A stretch of 64,000 nucleotides of DNA, taken from assembly GCA_913061475.1 (NCBI GenBank), contig CAJXUN010000023.1, positions 1 through 64,000 on the forward strand. Reading direction: 5' to 3'. Made by a program: the position numbers and the translations under genes. Under the pieces are notes generated by a model that worked only from the letters and a program-made list of their open reading frames with translations, made no database searches and was not told where the DNA came from. Shown here in pieces: positions 48,973 through 59,024 of this stretch; within the stretch, counting starts at the first letter, position 1; each line of letters starts with the position of its first letter. This DNA is from an uncultured Colwellia sp. GTDB lineage: Bacteria > Pseudomonadota > Gammaproteobacteria > Enterobacterales > Alteromonadaceae.

Positions 48973-49812
48973 ATGCAAGTACAAGTTGTAGATTACCGCG
49001 CCAACGATGCCGCACAGAAGTTTGTCGAGAGTTTACGTACCACAGGATTCGGTGTATTAACTAATCATCCAATTCAGCAAGCTTTAGTGGAAAAAATTTA
49101 CCAAGATTGGTATACCTTTTTCACCCAAGCAGAAAAGCAAGCATTTGCTTTTGATCCTGAAAAACAAGACGGTTATTTTGCCCCTGAAATTTCTGAAACA
49201 GCGAAAGGTCATAGCAAAAAAGACATTAAAGAATATTATCACGTGTACCCGTGGGGTCGTATTCCTGAACAACTAAGAGAAGACATTCTTAGCTATTATA
49301 AAATGGCTTCTGATCTCGCCAGTGAGTTACTAGATTGGGTTGAAAAGTATAGCCCTGCGGACGTTGCTAAACATTATTCTGAAGCACTTTCAAATATGAT
49401 CATGGATACGCCAAATACCTTGTTACGCATTCTACATTACCCACCATTTGATGGCACAGAAGAGCCTGGCGCAATACGTGCAGCAGCACATGAAGACATA
49501 AACTTATTAACTATTTTACCTGCAGCCAACGAACCGGGCTTACAGGTGCAAGCTCAAGATGGCGAATGGTTAGATGTTCCTAGCGACTTTGGCCACTTAA
49601 TTGTCAATATTGGCGACATGTTACAAGAAGCATCTCAAGGCTACTTTCCTTCAACCAGCCATAGGGTAATTAACCCAACGGGTGAAAACTCAGGTAAATC
49701 ACGTATTTCATTACCCCTATTTTTGCATCCTCGTAGCGAAGTAGTACTATCTAAAAATCATACGCAGGCAAGTTACTTATTGGAAAGATTACGAGAGCTA
49801 GGTGTTAAGTAG
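48973..49812 (+). CDS. 2-oxoglutarate/Fe(II)-dependent oxygenase, isopenicillin-N-synthase-like family
   Basis: This 279-residue double-stranded beta-helix oxygenase has the iron triad H173, D175 (AAHEDINLLT) and H230 (STSHRVINP). R244 and S246 (KSRIS) form the RxS motif that binds 2-oxoglutarate. The N-terminal DIOX_N-like region (TTGFGVLTNHPI) fits the family. Despite the family name it is unlikely to make antibiotics; the substrate is unknown. AGGGG lies upstream of the ATG. It is a single-gene unit. Confidence 0.9.
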   Translation: MQVQVVDYRANDAAQKFVESLRTTGFGVLTNHPIQQALVEKIYQDWYTFFTQAEKQAFAFDPEKQDGYFAPEISETAKGHSKKDIKEYYHVYPWGRIPEQLREDILSYYKMASDLASELLDWVEKYSPADVAKHYSEALSNMIMDTPNTLLRILHYPPFDGTEEPGAIRAAAHEDINLLTILPAANEPGLQVQAQDGEWLDVPSDFGHLIVNIGDMLQEASQGYFPSTSHRVINPTGENSGKSRISLPLFLHPRSEVVLSKNHTQASYLLERLRELGVK

Positions 49813-49952
49813 CACCAAGCCTTAAGCAATAAGACTAATAGCGGTTTTAGTTGTTAACCGCACTGTAGAGCTTAGATCTCACTTGCATTAATGCCTACAC
49901 GTAAGGCGCATAAAATCGCTTTATTCGATATTTTCAATAGCGTGTAAATAAA

Positions 49953-49985
49953 AAAGCCATCACTGAGTGATGGCTTTAATTTTTG
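49953..49985. terminator. Bidirectional intrinsic terminator between the oxygenase and RND genes
   Basis: An 11-bp stem (AAAGCCATCAC/GTGATGGCTTT) with a TGA loop has a T-rich run on the plus side (TTTAATTTTT) and an A-rich run on the other (49949-49955). It lies between convergent stops at 49812 and 50014 and can serve both genes. Confidence 0.85.
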
Positions 49986-50013
49986 TAGTTTTAAATACTA
50001 TTAAAACTTAGCG

Positions 50014-53000
50014 CTATACTGTTTCAGTTTTAAGCTTATCTAATGCTAACGTATCAGTCGGTGGCACTTTCTTCTTCCGCTTAAATAGTGCTTTAATATC
50101 TTCAATAATGAGGTACAAGCACGGTATCAATACTAACGTTACTATCGTAGCAAACAATACACCAAACGATAATGAGACAGCCATTGGAATAACGATTTGT
50201 GCTTGTGCACTCACTTCAAAGAAGATAATCGGTACTAAGCCAATAAAGGTAGTAATTGAAGTTAACAATATTGCTCTAAAACGTTTAGTTCCAGCATGCA
50301 TTACCGCGTCTTTTAATCGCTCACCACGTTTTCTAGCTTTGTTTACATAATCAACCATCACCAGCGAGTCATTTACCACCACCCCGGAGGCAGCGAGTAT
50401 GCCCATTACAGATAGGGCACTTAAGTCCATACCTAAAATGAAGTGCCCCATAACGGCGCCTATAATACCAAACGGAATAACAACCATAATCATAGTCGCT
50501 TGCGAATACGATTTTAAAGGTATGGCTAGCAATGAGAAGATGATCAAAGATGAGATAACAAAATCACGTAATTGGCTATCAGCACTTTCCATTTCTTCTT
50601 GAATACTGCCGGTTACTTCACTTTGCACATGTGGATATTTTCTTAATAACTCAGGTATGAAATTATCTCGAATATCATTTGCTACTTTAAATGGTTCTAC
50701 TTGCTCAGCATCAACGCTCGCCCATACATTTATCGTACGATTGCCATTTTCTCGACGAATACGCGTAACCCCTTCTTGCAAGGTAATAACCGCCAGTTCT
50801 GACAAGGGTAATTCTGCACCATTTGGCGCTTGGATCATCACGTCATCAACATGGCCAACGGAACTACGTTGCTCAAGTGGGTAACGCACCATAACTTTTA
50901 CTTCTTCACTATCACGTAGAATACGCTGAGCTTCTAAACCATAAAAACTGTAACTCACTTGTGAAGCAATGTCGGCCAAGGTTAAACCAAGGCTATAAGC
51001 TAGTGGTTTTAATTCAAATTGCACTTCCTTAGCACTGGTTTGACGACTATCGTTTACATCGCCAAGACCTTTAAGGGAATTCAGCTTAGCTTTTAATTCT
51101 TTTGCTGCAGCTAGTAATTCCGCATCATTTTTACTTTCTAATCTAAAGGCGATATCACCATCATCTCGACCACCGCCAAATAAGTTATCTCCAATAGTGA
51201 ATGATTTTACGCCAGGATAATTAGGAATGGCAGCGCGCCATAAATCAGCCAATTCAAAGGTGTTAATTGGACGTAGCTCAGGTATAACAAGTTTTACCAT
51301 CAATTGGCCGCTGGTTCTGCTGCGTAAATCAACTTGCATATCAGAAATCATTGAATTGCCATATTCAGCTTCAATGTCTTTGTCAATACGGTTAATAACA
51401 CCTTGAATATTCAATAAAGTTTCTAGTGTCGCTTTTTCTGAGGCATCCACATTCATTTCCACAGTAACCCGTGGGAAATCATGAGGTATTTTAGGTTGAC
51501 CAACAAAGCGCACAAAACCACCACTGAACAAGCCGGCACTAATAAGCATTAAGCTAATAAAGAACATGAAAACCGCATAGCGATATTGGATGAATACTTC
51601 TAACGCAGGTCGGTAGACATTTTCGATAAAGTTTTTTAACTTAGTATCCACCCATAAACGTAATCTATCGATCGGATTTTTCGGATTGAACGCTTTGACT
51701 TTCATTTTAACCAAATGCGCGGGTAAAATTAATTTTGATTCAATCAATGAAAAAATTAAGCAAAGAATAACTACTGAGCCAATGGCTTTACCAAACGCTG
51801 ATGATGGTCCTTCACCAAAAAGAAACGGCAGAAATACTGCGATAGTGGTCAATACACCAAAGGTTGCAGGCATAGCGACACGTTTTACGCCGCGAATAAC
51901 ATTATCGGTACTATGACCATGCTCTTCAATTTCATCATGGGCACTTTCACCCATAACAATCGCATCATCAACAACAATACCGAGCACTAAGATAAAGGCA
52001 AATAAACTAATAACATTGATTGTTACACCGACAAATTCCAAAGGCATCACTAACAAAGTACCCAAGAAACATACTGGTAGCCCCATCATCACCCAAAACG
52101 CTAAACGAACACGTAAAAATAACGCTAGCATTAAAAATACTAATACCGCACCACTTTTCATGTTGTCTACCATCATATCTAAGCGACCTTCTAGGTAATA
52201 GGTCATATCTACCCAGGTTTCTAACTTAACACCAGGAGGCAGCAGCGATGCTTTATCATCAACGTATTTTTTTACTATACTGGCAATGTCAGTGATACTT
52301 TGATTGTCGGCTGCACCAATGAACAAGGTAACTGAGTTCTGGCCATTAAACTTCGAATACTGCAATCCTTCCTCAAAGCCATCATTAATGGTCGCTATTT
52401 CACCCAAGGTTACTTTTGTCCCATCAGCTAATGTTACAACGGGGATTTGTTCAAATTCATGACCTCGATAAGCCTGGTTTTCAACACGTAAGTTAATATA
52501 GCCATTTTCTGCCCGAATTTGACCCGCAGACATATTACGTGAATAACTGCGCACAGCATTAGCAATGTTATTAAAACTTAAGCCATATTCTCTAAGCTTA
52601 TCTTTACTCACCTCAATCGATATTTCATAATCTAAACCGCTGAATAAGTCAGAGATGTTAATCATCGGTAATTGCTGAATTTCATTGTGAACTTTGCGAC
52701 CTAGCTCTTTCAGTTCACCATTAGTTAAATCACCATACAAACTAAGATACATGACCTCTTGACGAAACTTTTCACGCTCTACCTTTATTCTTTCCATACC
52801 ATCAGGGAAGCTTGAGATTGAATCAATTGCCGATTTAACTTCTTCTAGTACCACCTGAGGATCATAATCTAACTCAACCTCAAACCAACCATTGGAAAAA
52901 TTACGATTTGAATAGGTAATAACACGTTTAAGACCTTGCACGGTTTCCAGTGCTTCTTCAATCTTAATGGTTATGCCTTCTTCTACTTCTTGTGGTGCAG

Positions 53001-53217
53001 CTCCTGGATAAGGCGCTGCATAAGAAATCCAATTAATTTTAACTTGCGGAAACATTTGTTTATTTATCGTTTGGATAGTAAAGAAACCACCTAACAAAAT
53101 AAAAATCATCAGTAAGTTTGCGGCAACGCTGTTGCGTGCAAACCAAGCAATTAATCCGGTATTGGTATCAATACTATGATCAATTTCAGCTTTTTCTTTC
53201 GGCGTAGCTGTTGTCAT
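50014..53217 (-). CDS. RND-family efflux transporter, inner-membrane pump
   Basis: This 1067-residue proton-driven pump has twelve membrane segments and two large periplasmic loops. The proton-relay acidic pair is in GIVVDDAIVMGESAHDEIEEHG, near residue 410. The first segment begins RNSVAANLLMIFILLGGFF, typical of HAE-1/AcrB-related pumps in marine bacteria. It starts 2 bp after its adaptor gene. No outer-membrane channel gene or regulator lies nearby, so it probably uses a TolC coded elsewhere. The substrate is unknown. Confidence 0.95.
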   Translation of the reverse strand: MTTATPKEKAEIDHSIDTNTGLIAWFARNSVAANLLMIFILLGGFFTIQTINKQMFPQVKINWISYAAPYPGAAPQEVEEGITIKIEEALETVQGLKRVITYSNRNFSNGWFEVELDYDPQVVLEEVKSAIDSISSFPDGMERIKVEREKFRQEVMYLSLYGDLTNGELKELGRKVHNEIQQLPMINISDLFSGLDYEISIEVSKDKLREYGLSFNNIANAVRSYSRNMSAGQIRAENGYINLRVENQAYRGHEFEQIPVVTLADGTKVTLGEIATINDGFEEGLQYSKFNGQNSVTLFIGAADNQSITDIASIVKKYVDDKASLLPPGVKLETWVDMTYYLEGRLDMMVDNMKSGAVLVFLMLALFLRVRLAFWVMMGLPVCFLGTLLVMPLEFVGVTINVISLFAFILVLGIVVDDAIVMGESAHDEIEEHGHSTDNVIRGVKRVAMPATFGVLTTIAVFLPFLFGEGPSSAFGKAIGSVVILCLIFSLIESKLILPAHLVKMKVKAFNPKNPIDRLRLWVDTKLKNFIENVYRPALEVFIQYRYAVFMFFISLMLISAGLFSGGFVRFVGQPKIPHDFPRVTVEMNVDASEKATLETLLNIQGVINRIDKDIEAEYGNSMISDMQVDLRSRTSGQLMVKLVIPELRPINTFELADLWRAAIPNYPGVKSFTIGDNLFGGGRDDGDIAFRLESKNDAELLAAAKELKAKLNSLKGLGDVNDSRQTSAKEVQFELKPLAYSLGLTLADIASQVSYSFYGLEAQRILRDSEEVKVMVRYPLEQRSSVGHVDDVMIQAPNGAELPLSELAVITLQEGVTRIRRENGNRTINVWASVDAEQVEPFKVANDIRDNFIPELLRKYPHVQSEVTGSIQEEMESADSQLRDFVISSLIIFSLLAIPLKSYSQATMIMVVIPFGIIGAVMGHFILGMDLSALSVMGILAASGVVVNDSLVMVDYVNKARKRGERLKDAVMHAGTKRFRAILLTSITTFIGLVPIIFFEVSAQAQIVIPMAVSLSFGVLFATIVTLVLIPCLYLIIEDIKALFKRKKKVPPTDTLALDKLKTETV

Positions 53218-53219
53218 GA

Positions 53220-54437
53220 TTATTCCCCTGAATCACTATCATTTAACGCGACTTGTGTTTCACTTTTTTCACCATCAGCTTGCTTATCTTCATCTTGCTT
53301 AGGTTTATCACCAATTAACGCTAACTTCATGCCGTCAATAGGATAATCAAGTGCTGAAACTATTAACTGATCGCCATCAGATAGTCCTTTGGAAATAATT
53401 ACATTTTTGCCATTTTGACGAACAATAGTCACCTCAGAGTAATGCAGTTTTGACTCACTATCTAACAGAGCAACACGACTATTCTCAACAAGATATCGAG
53501 GAATACTGGTTGCTTGCGCAAGCTCTAGCCCTAAGATTTTTGCTTTAACATATGAGCCAAATCGTACTGGCGTTTCATTATTATCGTTCACTAATGCGTA
53601 TGGGTCATTAATTTCGGCAACTAAATAGCTCATACGGCTTTTACTATCGATAACCCCTTCATTGCGGACAATTTTTGCGGCCCATATTGTTTCACGTCCG
53701 GCAAATGTGCCAATTAAATTAACCTTGGCATTTTCACCTTGAGCAATCAAAAACTCTAATTGGTTATCTGCAACCGGCAGACGTACTTCAGCAATGTCTG
53801 TACCTAGTAGTTTACCTACCATGCTACCCGTGCCAACAAACGAGCCTAGTCCAACATTACGGCTTGCAATCATCGCGTCGTAAGGCGCTCTAATTTCTGT
53901 GCGCTCTAAATTACGTTTCGCTCGCAATACTGATGCTTGGGCAGCTTTGACTCTTGCTATTTCTTGTGCAAGCTGCGGTTTACGTAAACTTAATTCGGTT
54001 GGCGATGTGTCAGTAATGCGCTTCCATTCTTGCTCAGCAACTAGTCCTTGAGCTCGTTCTGTGTGTAAAGACGCACGAGCTGATGCCATTGTTGCTTCAG
54101 CGTCAATCAATGCTGCTTCATAATCATTGGGATCGATACGCGCCAATAGTTGACCTTGTTTAACAAACCCTCCGCGTACGAAGGTATCTGATAATTCGAC
54201 AATTTGGCCACTAATTTGGGCTACTAGCTCAGTTTCATATTTTGGCTCAACCACACCATACGAATTCACCTGCAAGGTCATTGGCGCTACAGAAATAGGC
54301 TCAACAGCAACAATAGGTGTATTATCAACTTCTTCTTTCTCTTCAGGTGGTTTTTTCATACTTGAAAAGAGAAAAAAAACTAAAATACCTGCAATTAAAA
54401 TGACAATGGGTATAAATATTTGTTTTTTCCGTGTCAC
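53220..54437 (-). CDS. RND efflux periplasmic adaptor (membrane fusion protein)
   Basis: This 405-residue adaptor has one N-terminal membrane segment (IVILIAGILVFFLFSS, about 9-26). It then has the lipoyl half-motif ELVAQISGQIVELSDTFVRGGFVKQGQLLARIDP, a helical hairpin (about 110-170) and the second lipoyl half ERTEIRAPYDAMIASRNVGLGSFV. The tail is acidic and probably disordered. It starts with GTG behind GAGGA and forms an operon with the pump. Confidence 0.94.
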   Translation of the reverse strand: MTRKKQIFIPIVILIAGILVFFLFSSMKKPPEEKEEVDNTPIVAVEPISVAPMTLQVNSYGVVEPKYETELVAQISGQIVELSDTFVRGGFVKQGQLLARIDPNDYEAALIDAEATMASARASLHTERAQGLVAEQEWKRITDTSPTELSLRKPQLAQEIARVKAAQASVLRAKRNLERTEIRAPYDAMIASRNVGLGSFVGTGSMVGKLLGTDIAEVRLPVADNQLEFLIAQGENAKVNLIGTFAGRETIWAAKIVRNEGVIDSKSRMSYLVAEINDPYALVNDNNETPVRFGSYVKAKILGLELAQATSIPRYLVENSRVALLDSESKLHYSEVTIVRQNGKNVIISKGLSDGDQLIVSALDYPIDGMKLALIGDKPKQDEDKQADGEKSETQVALNDSDSGE

Positions 54438-54694
54438 TGTTACGTCCTCATAAAGTCTAAAATATTGTGATTATTAGTTTAATTGTCCATAGGATACAGA
54501 AATCTCTGGCTACAAAAACTAACAAAGTTGTAAATGCTTGTTACAAAAATCACGCCGTTTTTCCATAGCAATGCAATAATAAATAAAAAACAATATATAA
54601 CAATAGGTTAATTGAATAAATTTTTATATAAAAACAATGAATCGAGCAAGTAAAAAATATCAATTATAATAAGTTGGTTTTTTTCACTAAATAA

Positions 54695-55858
54695 TTAAAC
54701 TTTTATAAAAATATTTCGTCGATATAGCCAATACAAAAATAACCACTGAATAAGTACCAAAAAGACTATCTTAAGTAACATGGCCGAATCACCGCCAAAA
54801 TTATTGATTATACCGCCAAACAGACTATTACTGATGTATTGCCAATTAACAATACTGGTCGATAAGTATATAACAATAGAGTTACAACCGATCACTGCAA
54901 AAAATTTTGCTAATACTGTCAACTTTAATACATCAAAAAGGTAATAAAAGATCATCAGCAATAATATGCTATAACCGATAGTTACCATGGCAAATGAGCT
55001 TGTCCACAAGGTTTTGTTTATTGGAAAGGCTAAATGCCATAAAAAACCTAAAGCGACACAAACGCTGCCCCAAAACAGTAAGAGTAATATTAAGTGGTTG
55101 GGGTTTGCTCTATTGTTCATCATTACGCGTGCGATAAAAACACCGGCAAGTGCATTAACAATCGAGCTGACATTCGATAGTAACCCTTCAGGATCTATCA
55201 ATAAGCCCTTATAGCTTGCACCTGGCATGAATTTGGCGTCAAACCAGGCATTTAGTGCCCAATTTTGGCTGTAGTTTCCGCCACCAAATCCTGATACTTC
55301 AACAACCGTGAGCAATAACCAATAAGCAATTAAAATGCTTATCGCAAGCAGCCATTGAGCTCGCTCACTAAGGTACCAACACACCATAGTGGCGACAAAC
55401 CACGCAATACCTATCCGCCCGAGCACACTGACAAAGCGTACATCTTCCATATGCATAGGTATACCATTGCCCCAGCCATGATTATAAATAACTCCCAGCA
55501 AGATTAACAATATTAACCGCTTAACGCTGCCTAAGATCATCGGCTTTCTTTTTGCTACAGGGTATTGACTCATCGGTTTAGCACTTATCCCTAAACTAAC
55601 ACCGGCCAGAAAGATAAATAACGGGAAAATAACATCATATGCACTTATGCCATGCCAATTACTATGTTGCATTTGCATGGCTAAGCTCTGTGTCCATGAC
55701 CAACCAGTCATAACAAACAATGCTGCGAATATACCTTCTGCGCCAAGGATCCAGATCATATCGAAACCACGCAATGCATCGACTGATAAGATCCGCTGTC
55801 GGCAATTACTACCATTGTCCAATAACTGCTGTTTATTGATGATCTTTGAAGCTTCCAT
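54695..55858 (-). CDS. NagX-like membrane acyltransferase (DUF5009, HGSNAT-related)
   Basis: This 387-residue polytopic protein has about ten membrane segments. The N-terminal signature RILSVDALRGFDMIWILGAEG and the DVIFPLFIFLAGVSLGIS region match the DUF5009/NagX group, related to heparan-alpha-glucosaminide N-acetyltransferase. In other bacteria nagX lies in GlcNAc-use operons; here no nag genes adjoin it. I choose the ATG at 55858, which has an AGGA; ATG at 55879 and GTG at 55906 are in frame. Confidence 0.85.
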   Translation of the reverse strand: MEASKIINKQQLLDNGSNCRQRILSVDALRGFDMIWILGAEGIFAALFVMTGWSWTQSLAMQMQHSNWHGISAYDVIFPLFIFLAGVSLGISAKPMSQYPVAKRKPMILGSVKRLILLILLGVIYNHGWGNGIPMHMEDVRFVSVLGRIGIAWFVATMVCWYLSERAQWLLAISILIAYWLLLTVVEVSGFGGGNYSQNWALNAWFDAKFMPGASYKGLLIDPEGLLSNVSSIVNALAGVFIARVMMNNRANPNHLILLLLFWGSVCVALGFLWHLAFPINKTLWTSSFAMVTIGYSILLLMIFYYLFDVLKLTVLAKFFAVIGCNSIVIYLSTSIVNWQYISNSLFGGIINNFGGDSAMLLKIVFLVLIQWLFLYWLYRRNIFIKV

Positions 55859-56070
55859 TGATTTATCCTGTTGGTTCATGGCATTACAACGTAGGTGTAA
55901 CAGCACAAAAGACAGCGCTGTCTTTTACATTAAGAATATACTATTCATAGTCATAATAAATAGCAAATTGCTTCAAACTCTTAACAGGCAAATAGCCGTT
56001 ACAATTTGTTATGAAATAAAATAGCTAAGCGCTTGTGCCTAAAAATGAAACCCTTAATATGATATGTATA

Positions 56071-56126
56071 ATACCAATTGAAGTAATGAATTCACCATTT
56101 AGCGGATTCATTAGTTCAATTGGAAT
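56071..56126. repeat. Palindromic repeat upstream of the TerB-like gene
   Basis: CCAATTGAAGTAATGAAT (56074-56091) pairs with ATTCATTAGTTCAATTGG (56106-56123) at 17 of 18 positions around a 14-nt loop. It shares the ATACCAAT start with the inverted repeat at 4456-4518. It ends 18 bp before the ATG and would fold in the leader or act as a dispersed intergenic repeat. Confidence 0.55.
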
Positions 56127-56143
56127 AAATAGAGGGTAAATTT

Positions 56144-56605
56144 ATGTTGTCAAAAATTAATGCATTTTTTCAGTCATTAGGTGAAGAAGGTAATCAACAG
56201 GTAAGTGAAATCAGTTTGGAAATCGCTTGTAGCGTTTTATTATGTGAAGTTATGCTTGCCGATGGTCAATTAGACGCGTCGGAACAAAATAAATTAAGCA
56301 CTATACTATCTAAGAAATTTCAGCTTTCGAATGAAGAAGTAAAAGACATCATCCAACGCTCATTAACCATATGCGAAAATGCGACTGACTTTTATCAATT
56401 CACCTCAAAAATTAACGATAACTATAGCACCGAACAGCGCATAGCCATGTTGGAATTACTATGGAAAGTCGCTTACGCGGACGGTGAATTAGCGAGTATT
56501 GAAGAGCACATTATTCGTAAAATTGCGGATTTATTACATTTACGACACAGTGAATATATTCAAACTAAATTGAATTGCCAGTCAAAAGATAACACCAGCA
56601 GATAA
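56144..56605 (+). CDS. TerB-like protein
   Basis: This 153-residue helical protein resembles the TerB/DjlA N-terminal domain. It shows the repeated acidic pattern CEVMLADGQLDASEQNKL and AYADGELASIEEHIIRKIADLL, which in TerB binds metal. No other ter genes are near, so tellurite resistance cannot be assumed. AGAGGG precedes the ATG. It lies 67 bp upstream of the CvfB-type gene and could be cotranscribed with it. Confidence 0.82.
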   Translation: MLSKINAFFQSLGEEGNQQVSEISLEIACSVLLCEVMLADGQLDASEQNKLSTILSKKFQLSNEEVKDIIQRSLTICENATDFYQFTSKINDNYSTEQRIAMLELLWKVAYADGELASIEEHIIRKIADLLHLRHSEYIQTKLNCQSKDNTSR

Positions 56606-56672
56606 AAAGGATAGTTAACTTAACGCTGGATCGGTTATTATAGCCGCAAGTTAACTGACCTAAAGAATCCAC

Positions 56673-57503
56673 ATGGCAAGCATTGGCAAATATAACACCC
56701 TTCCCGTAGTCGCAATTACTGATAATGGCGCCTATTTAGATGCAAATGAATTAGGTGAAATTTTATTACCTAATCGCTTTGTGCCTGAAAATTGCCAACC
56801 TGGTAGTGAAGTTAAGGTTTTTATCTATGCTGATACTGCCGATCGTATCGTGGCAACTACGGAAAAGCCGTTAGCGGAAGTTGATCAGTTTGCTTCGTTA
56901 AAAGTCAGCCAAGTGAATAAAATGGGAGCGTTTCTTGATTGGGGCCTACCTAAGGACTTACTCGTACCCTATAACCAGCAGCATAGTGAAATGGAAGTGG
57001 GTAAATATTATCTGGTCAGAATTTTCCTTGATTTAAAAACTGATCGCTTGGTGGCCTCGAGTAAGCTTGATAAGTTTATCGACATCTGGCCAGCAGAATA
57101 CCAAAAATGGGATAAAGTGAAATTAACTATCGCCAGTAAAACTGATTTAGGTTTTAAAGCCATTATTAATGATCTGCATTGGGGTTTACTTTACGATAAC
57201 GAAATATTTAAACCACTACGTACCGGCAAAAAAATAACCGGCTACATCAAGCAAGTACGTGAAGATGGTCGGATTGATTTATCATTAACCAGACCAGGTG
57301 AAGGTAAAGTTAAAGACTTTAGCGATAAGTTATTAGCACATATCGCTGAAAACGATGGTTTTAGTCCGTTGCATGATAAAAGCGACCCTGAATTGATCAA
57401 ACGTATTTTAGGGGTTAGTAAGAAAACCTTTAAAGCGACAGTTGGTAACTTAATGAAAAACGGCAAAATTACGATTGAAGCTAAAGGTATTCGTTTGAAA
57501 TAG
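56673..57503 (+). CDS. CvfB-family S1-domain RNA-binding protein
   Basis: This 276-residue protein has tandem S1-like domains and a C-terminal winged helix, as in CvfB/YitL. S1 segments are visible as KVSQVNKMGAFLDWGLPKDLLVPYNQQ and the ITGYIKQVREDGRIDLSL stretch. The C-terminal part (SDPELIKRILGVSKKTFKATVGNL) is the winged helix. In Staphylococcus CvfB affects virulence gene expression; the role here is unknown. It ends at a strong terminator. Confidence 0.92.
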   Translation: MASIGKYNTLPVVAITDNGAYLDANELGEILLPNRFVPENCQPGSEVKVFIYADTADRIVATTEKPLAEVDQFASLKVSQVNKMGAFLDWGLPKDLLVPYNQQHSEMEVGKYYLVRIFLDLKTDRLVASSKLDKFIDIWPAEYQKWDKVKLTIASKTDLGFKAIINDLHWGLLYDNEIFKPLRTGKKITGYIKQVREDGRIDLSLTRPGEGKVKDFSDKLLAHIAENDGFSPLHDKSDPELIKRILGVSKKTFKATVGNLMKNGKITIEAKGIRLK

Positions 57504-57520
57504 TTTTTAAAAAAACTCAA

Positions 57521-57546
57521 AAAAAAAGCCCTGATGGGCTTTTTTT
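57521..57546. terminator. Bidirectional terminator between the CvfB-type gene and tldD
   Basis: AAAAAAAGCCC and GGGCTTTTTTT pair over 11 bp with a TGAT loop, giving T-tracts on both strands. It lies 17 bp after the CvfB-type stop and 29 bp after the tldD stop and can end both transcripts. Confidence 0.92.
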
Positions 57547-57575
57547 ATGCTTAACGTAATAAATATTGAGCAGTA

Positions 57576-59024
57576 TTATTGTGTGCCGCCCACGGTCATT
57601 TCATCAATTTTCAAGGTTGGTTGTCCAACCCCTACTGGAACACTTTGGCCATCTTTCCCACAAACACCGACACCCGCATCAAGCTTAAGGTCATTACCCA
57701 CCATACTGACTTTTTGCATGGCTTCTGGTCCACTACCAATTAGCGTAGCGCCTTTTATAGGCGAGGTAATTTCACCATTTTCAATTAAATAGGCTTCTGA
57801 ACTGGTAAAGACGAATTTACCTGAGGTTATATCAACTTGTCCGCCGGCAAAGTTTGGCGCATAAATGCCTTTTTTTACTGACTTAATAATATCTTCAGGC
57901 TTATGCTCGCCGGCTAACATATAAGTATTCGTCATACGTGGCATAGGTAAATGCGCATAAGATTCACGTCGACCATTACCGGTGGGTTTAACGCCCATTA
58001 AGCCCGCATTGTGCTTATCTTGCATATAACCTTTCAGTACACCTTTTTCGATCAATACGTTGTATTGCCCTGGCGTGCCTTCGTCATCAATACTAATTGA
58101 ACCACGACGATTAGCCATAGTGCCATCATCAACAATGGTACATAAATCTGAGGTAACTTGCTGACCAACTTTACCCGAAAACGCTGATGATCCCTTGCGG
58201 TTAAAGTCACCTTCTAGACCATGGCCAACTGCTTCATGTAACAATACGCCAGGCCAACCTGCCCCTAACACAACAGGCAATAAGCCAGCAGGTGAATCAA
58301 TCGCCACCAAGTTGACTAACGCTTGACGAACCGCTTCTTCGGCATAGCTGAGGTAACGTGGTTTACTATTATCCAATTCGAAAAAGTAACTGTAATCTGT
58401 TCGCGCGCCGCCACCCGCACTCGCGCGCTCACGTTTACCATTTTCTTCCACAAGCACTGAACAATTAAGACGTACCAATGGTCTAATATCCGTAGCATAA
58501 GTACCATCGCTAGCGGCTACTAATATTTTTTCATAAACGCCTGACAAGCTTACAATGACTTGTTTAACACGTTTATCTACGCTTCTCGCATGCGCTTCAA
58601 CTTCATGTAACAAGGTTATTTTTTGCTCTTGCGGTAAACTCGCTAGCGGATCATTAGCTTGATAAAGTGCAGGGCTTTGCTGCATGCTTTTGCCATCAAA
58701 TACTTGCACGCGGGCAGACTTCTCAGCATTAGCAATGCCCTTAGCGGCATCAGCTGCTTTTTTTAATGCCGCGGGAGAAATATCATCAGAATAAGCAAAG
58801 CCTGTTTTTTCGCCTGATATGGCTCTAACACCAACACCACGTTCAAGATTAAAAGAACCTTCCTTAACGATACCGTCTTCGAGCATCCAAGATTCATGAC
58901 TACTGGATTGAAAGTATAAGTCCGCTAAATCAACTTTACGCTGAAACATGCTGTCCAACGTATCCATTAGCATGCTTTCATCTATTTCACTATTGGCTAA
59001 GAGCTCTCTCTCAACATTATTCAT
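57576..59024 (-). CDS. tldD: Metalloprotease TldD
   Basis: TldD pairs with TldE (PmbA) to form a heterodimeric zinc protease that degrades small peptides; it is linked to microcin B17 maturation and CcdA decay in E. coli. The 482 residues contain the zinc motif HEAVGH at 263-268 and a conserved C-terminal Cys ([10 protein letters not shown]). The start overlaps the nitrilase gene by 8 bp. pmbA is not in the window. Confidence 0.97.
   Translation of the reverse strand: MNNVERELLANSEIDESMLMDTLDSMFQRKVDLADLYFQSSSHESWMLEDGIVKEGSFNLERGVGVRAISGEKTGFAYSDDISPAALKKAADAAKGIANAEKSARVQVFDGKSMQQSPALYQANDPLASLPQEQKITLLHEVEAHARSVDKRVKQVIVSLSGVYEKILVAASDGTYATDIRPLVRLNCSVLVEENGKRERASAGGGARTDYSYFFELDNSKPRYLSYAEEAVRQALVNLVAIDSPAGLLPVVLGAGWPGVLLHEAVGHGLEGDFNRKGSSAFSGKVGQQVTSDLCTIVDDGTMANRRGSISIDDEGTPGQYNVLIEKGVLKGYMQDKHNAGLMGVKPTGNGRRESYAHLPMPRMTNTYMLAGEHKPEDIIKSVKKGIYAPNFAGGQVDITSGKFVFTSSEAYLIENGEITSPIKGATLIGSGPEAMQKVSMVGNDLKLDAGVGVCGKDGQSVPVGVGQPTLKIDEMTVGGTQ

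Noticed and set aside
48973-49812. Beta-lactam biosynthesis locus
   Set aside because: The oxygenase belongs to the broad isopenicillin-N-synthase-like family but no ACV synthetase or other pathway gene is nearby.
56144-56605. Tellurite resistance operon
   Set aside because: Only a single TerB-like domain is present; terA, terC, terD, terE and terZ are absent from the neighbourhood.
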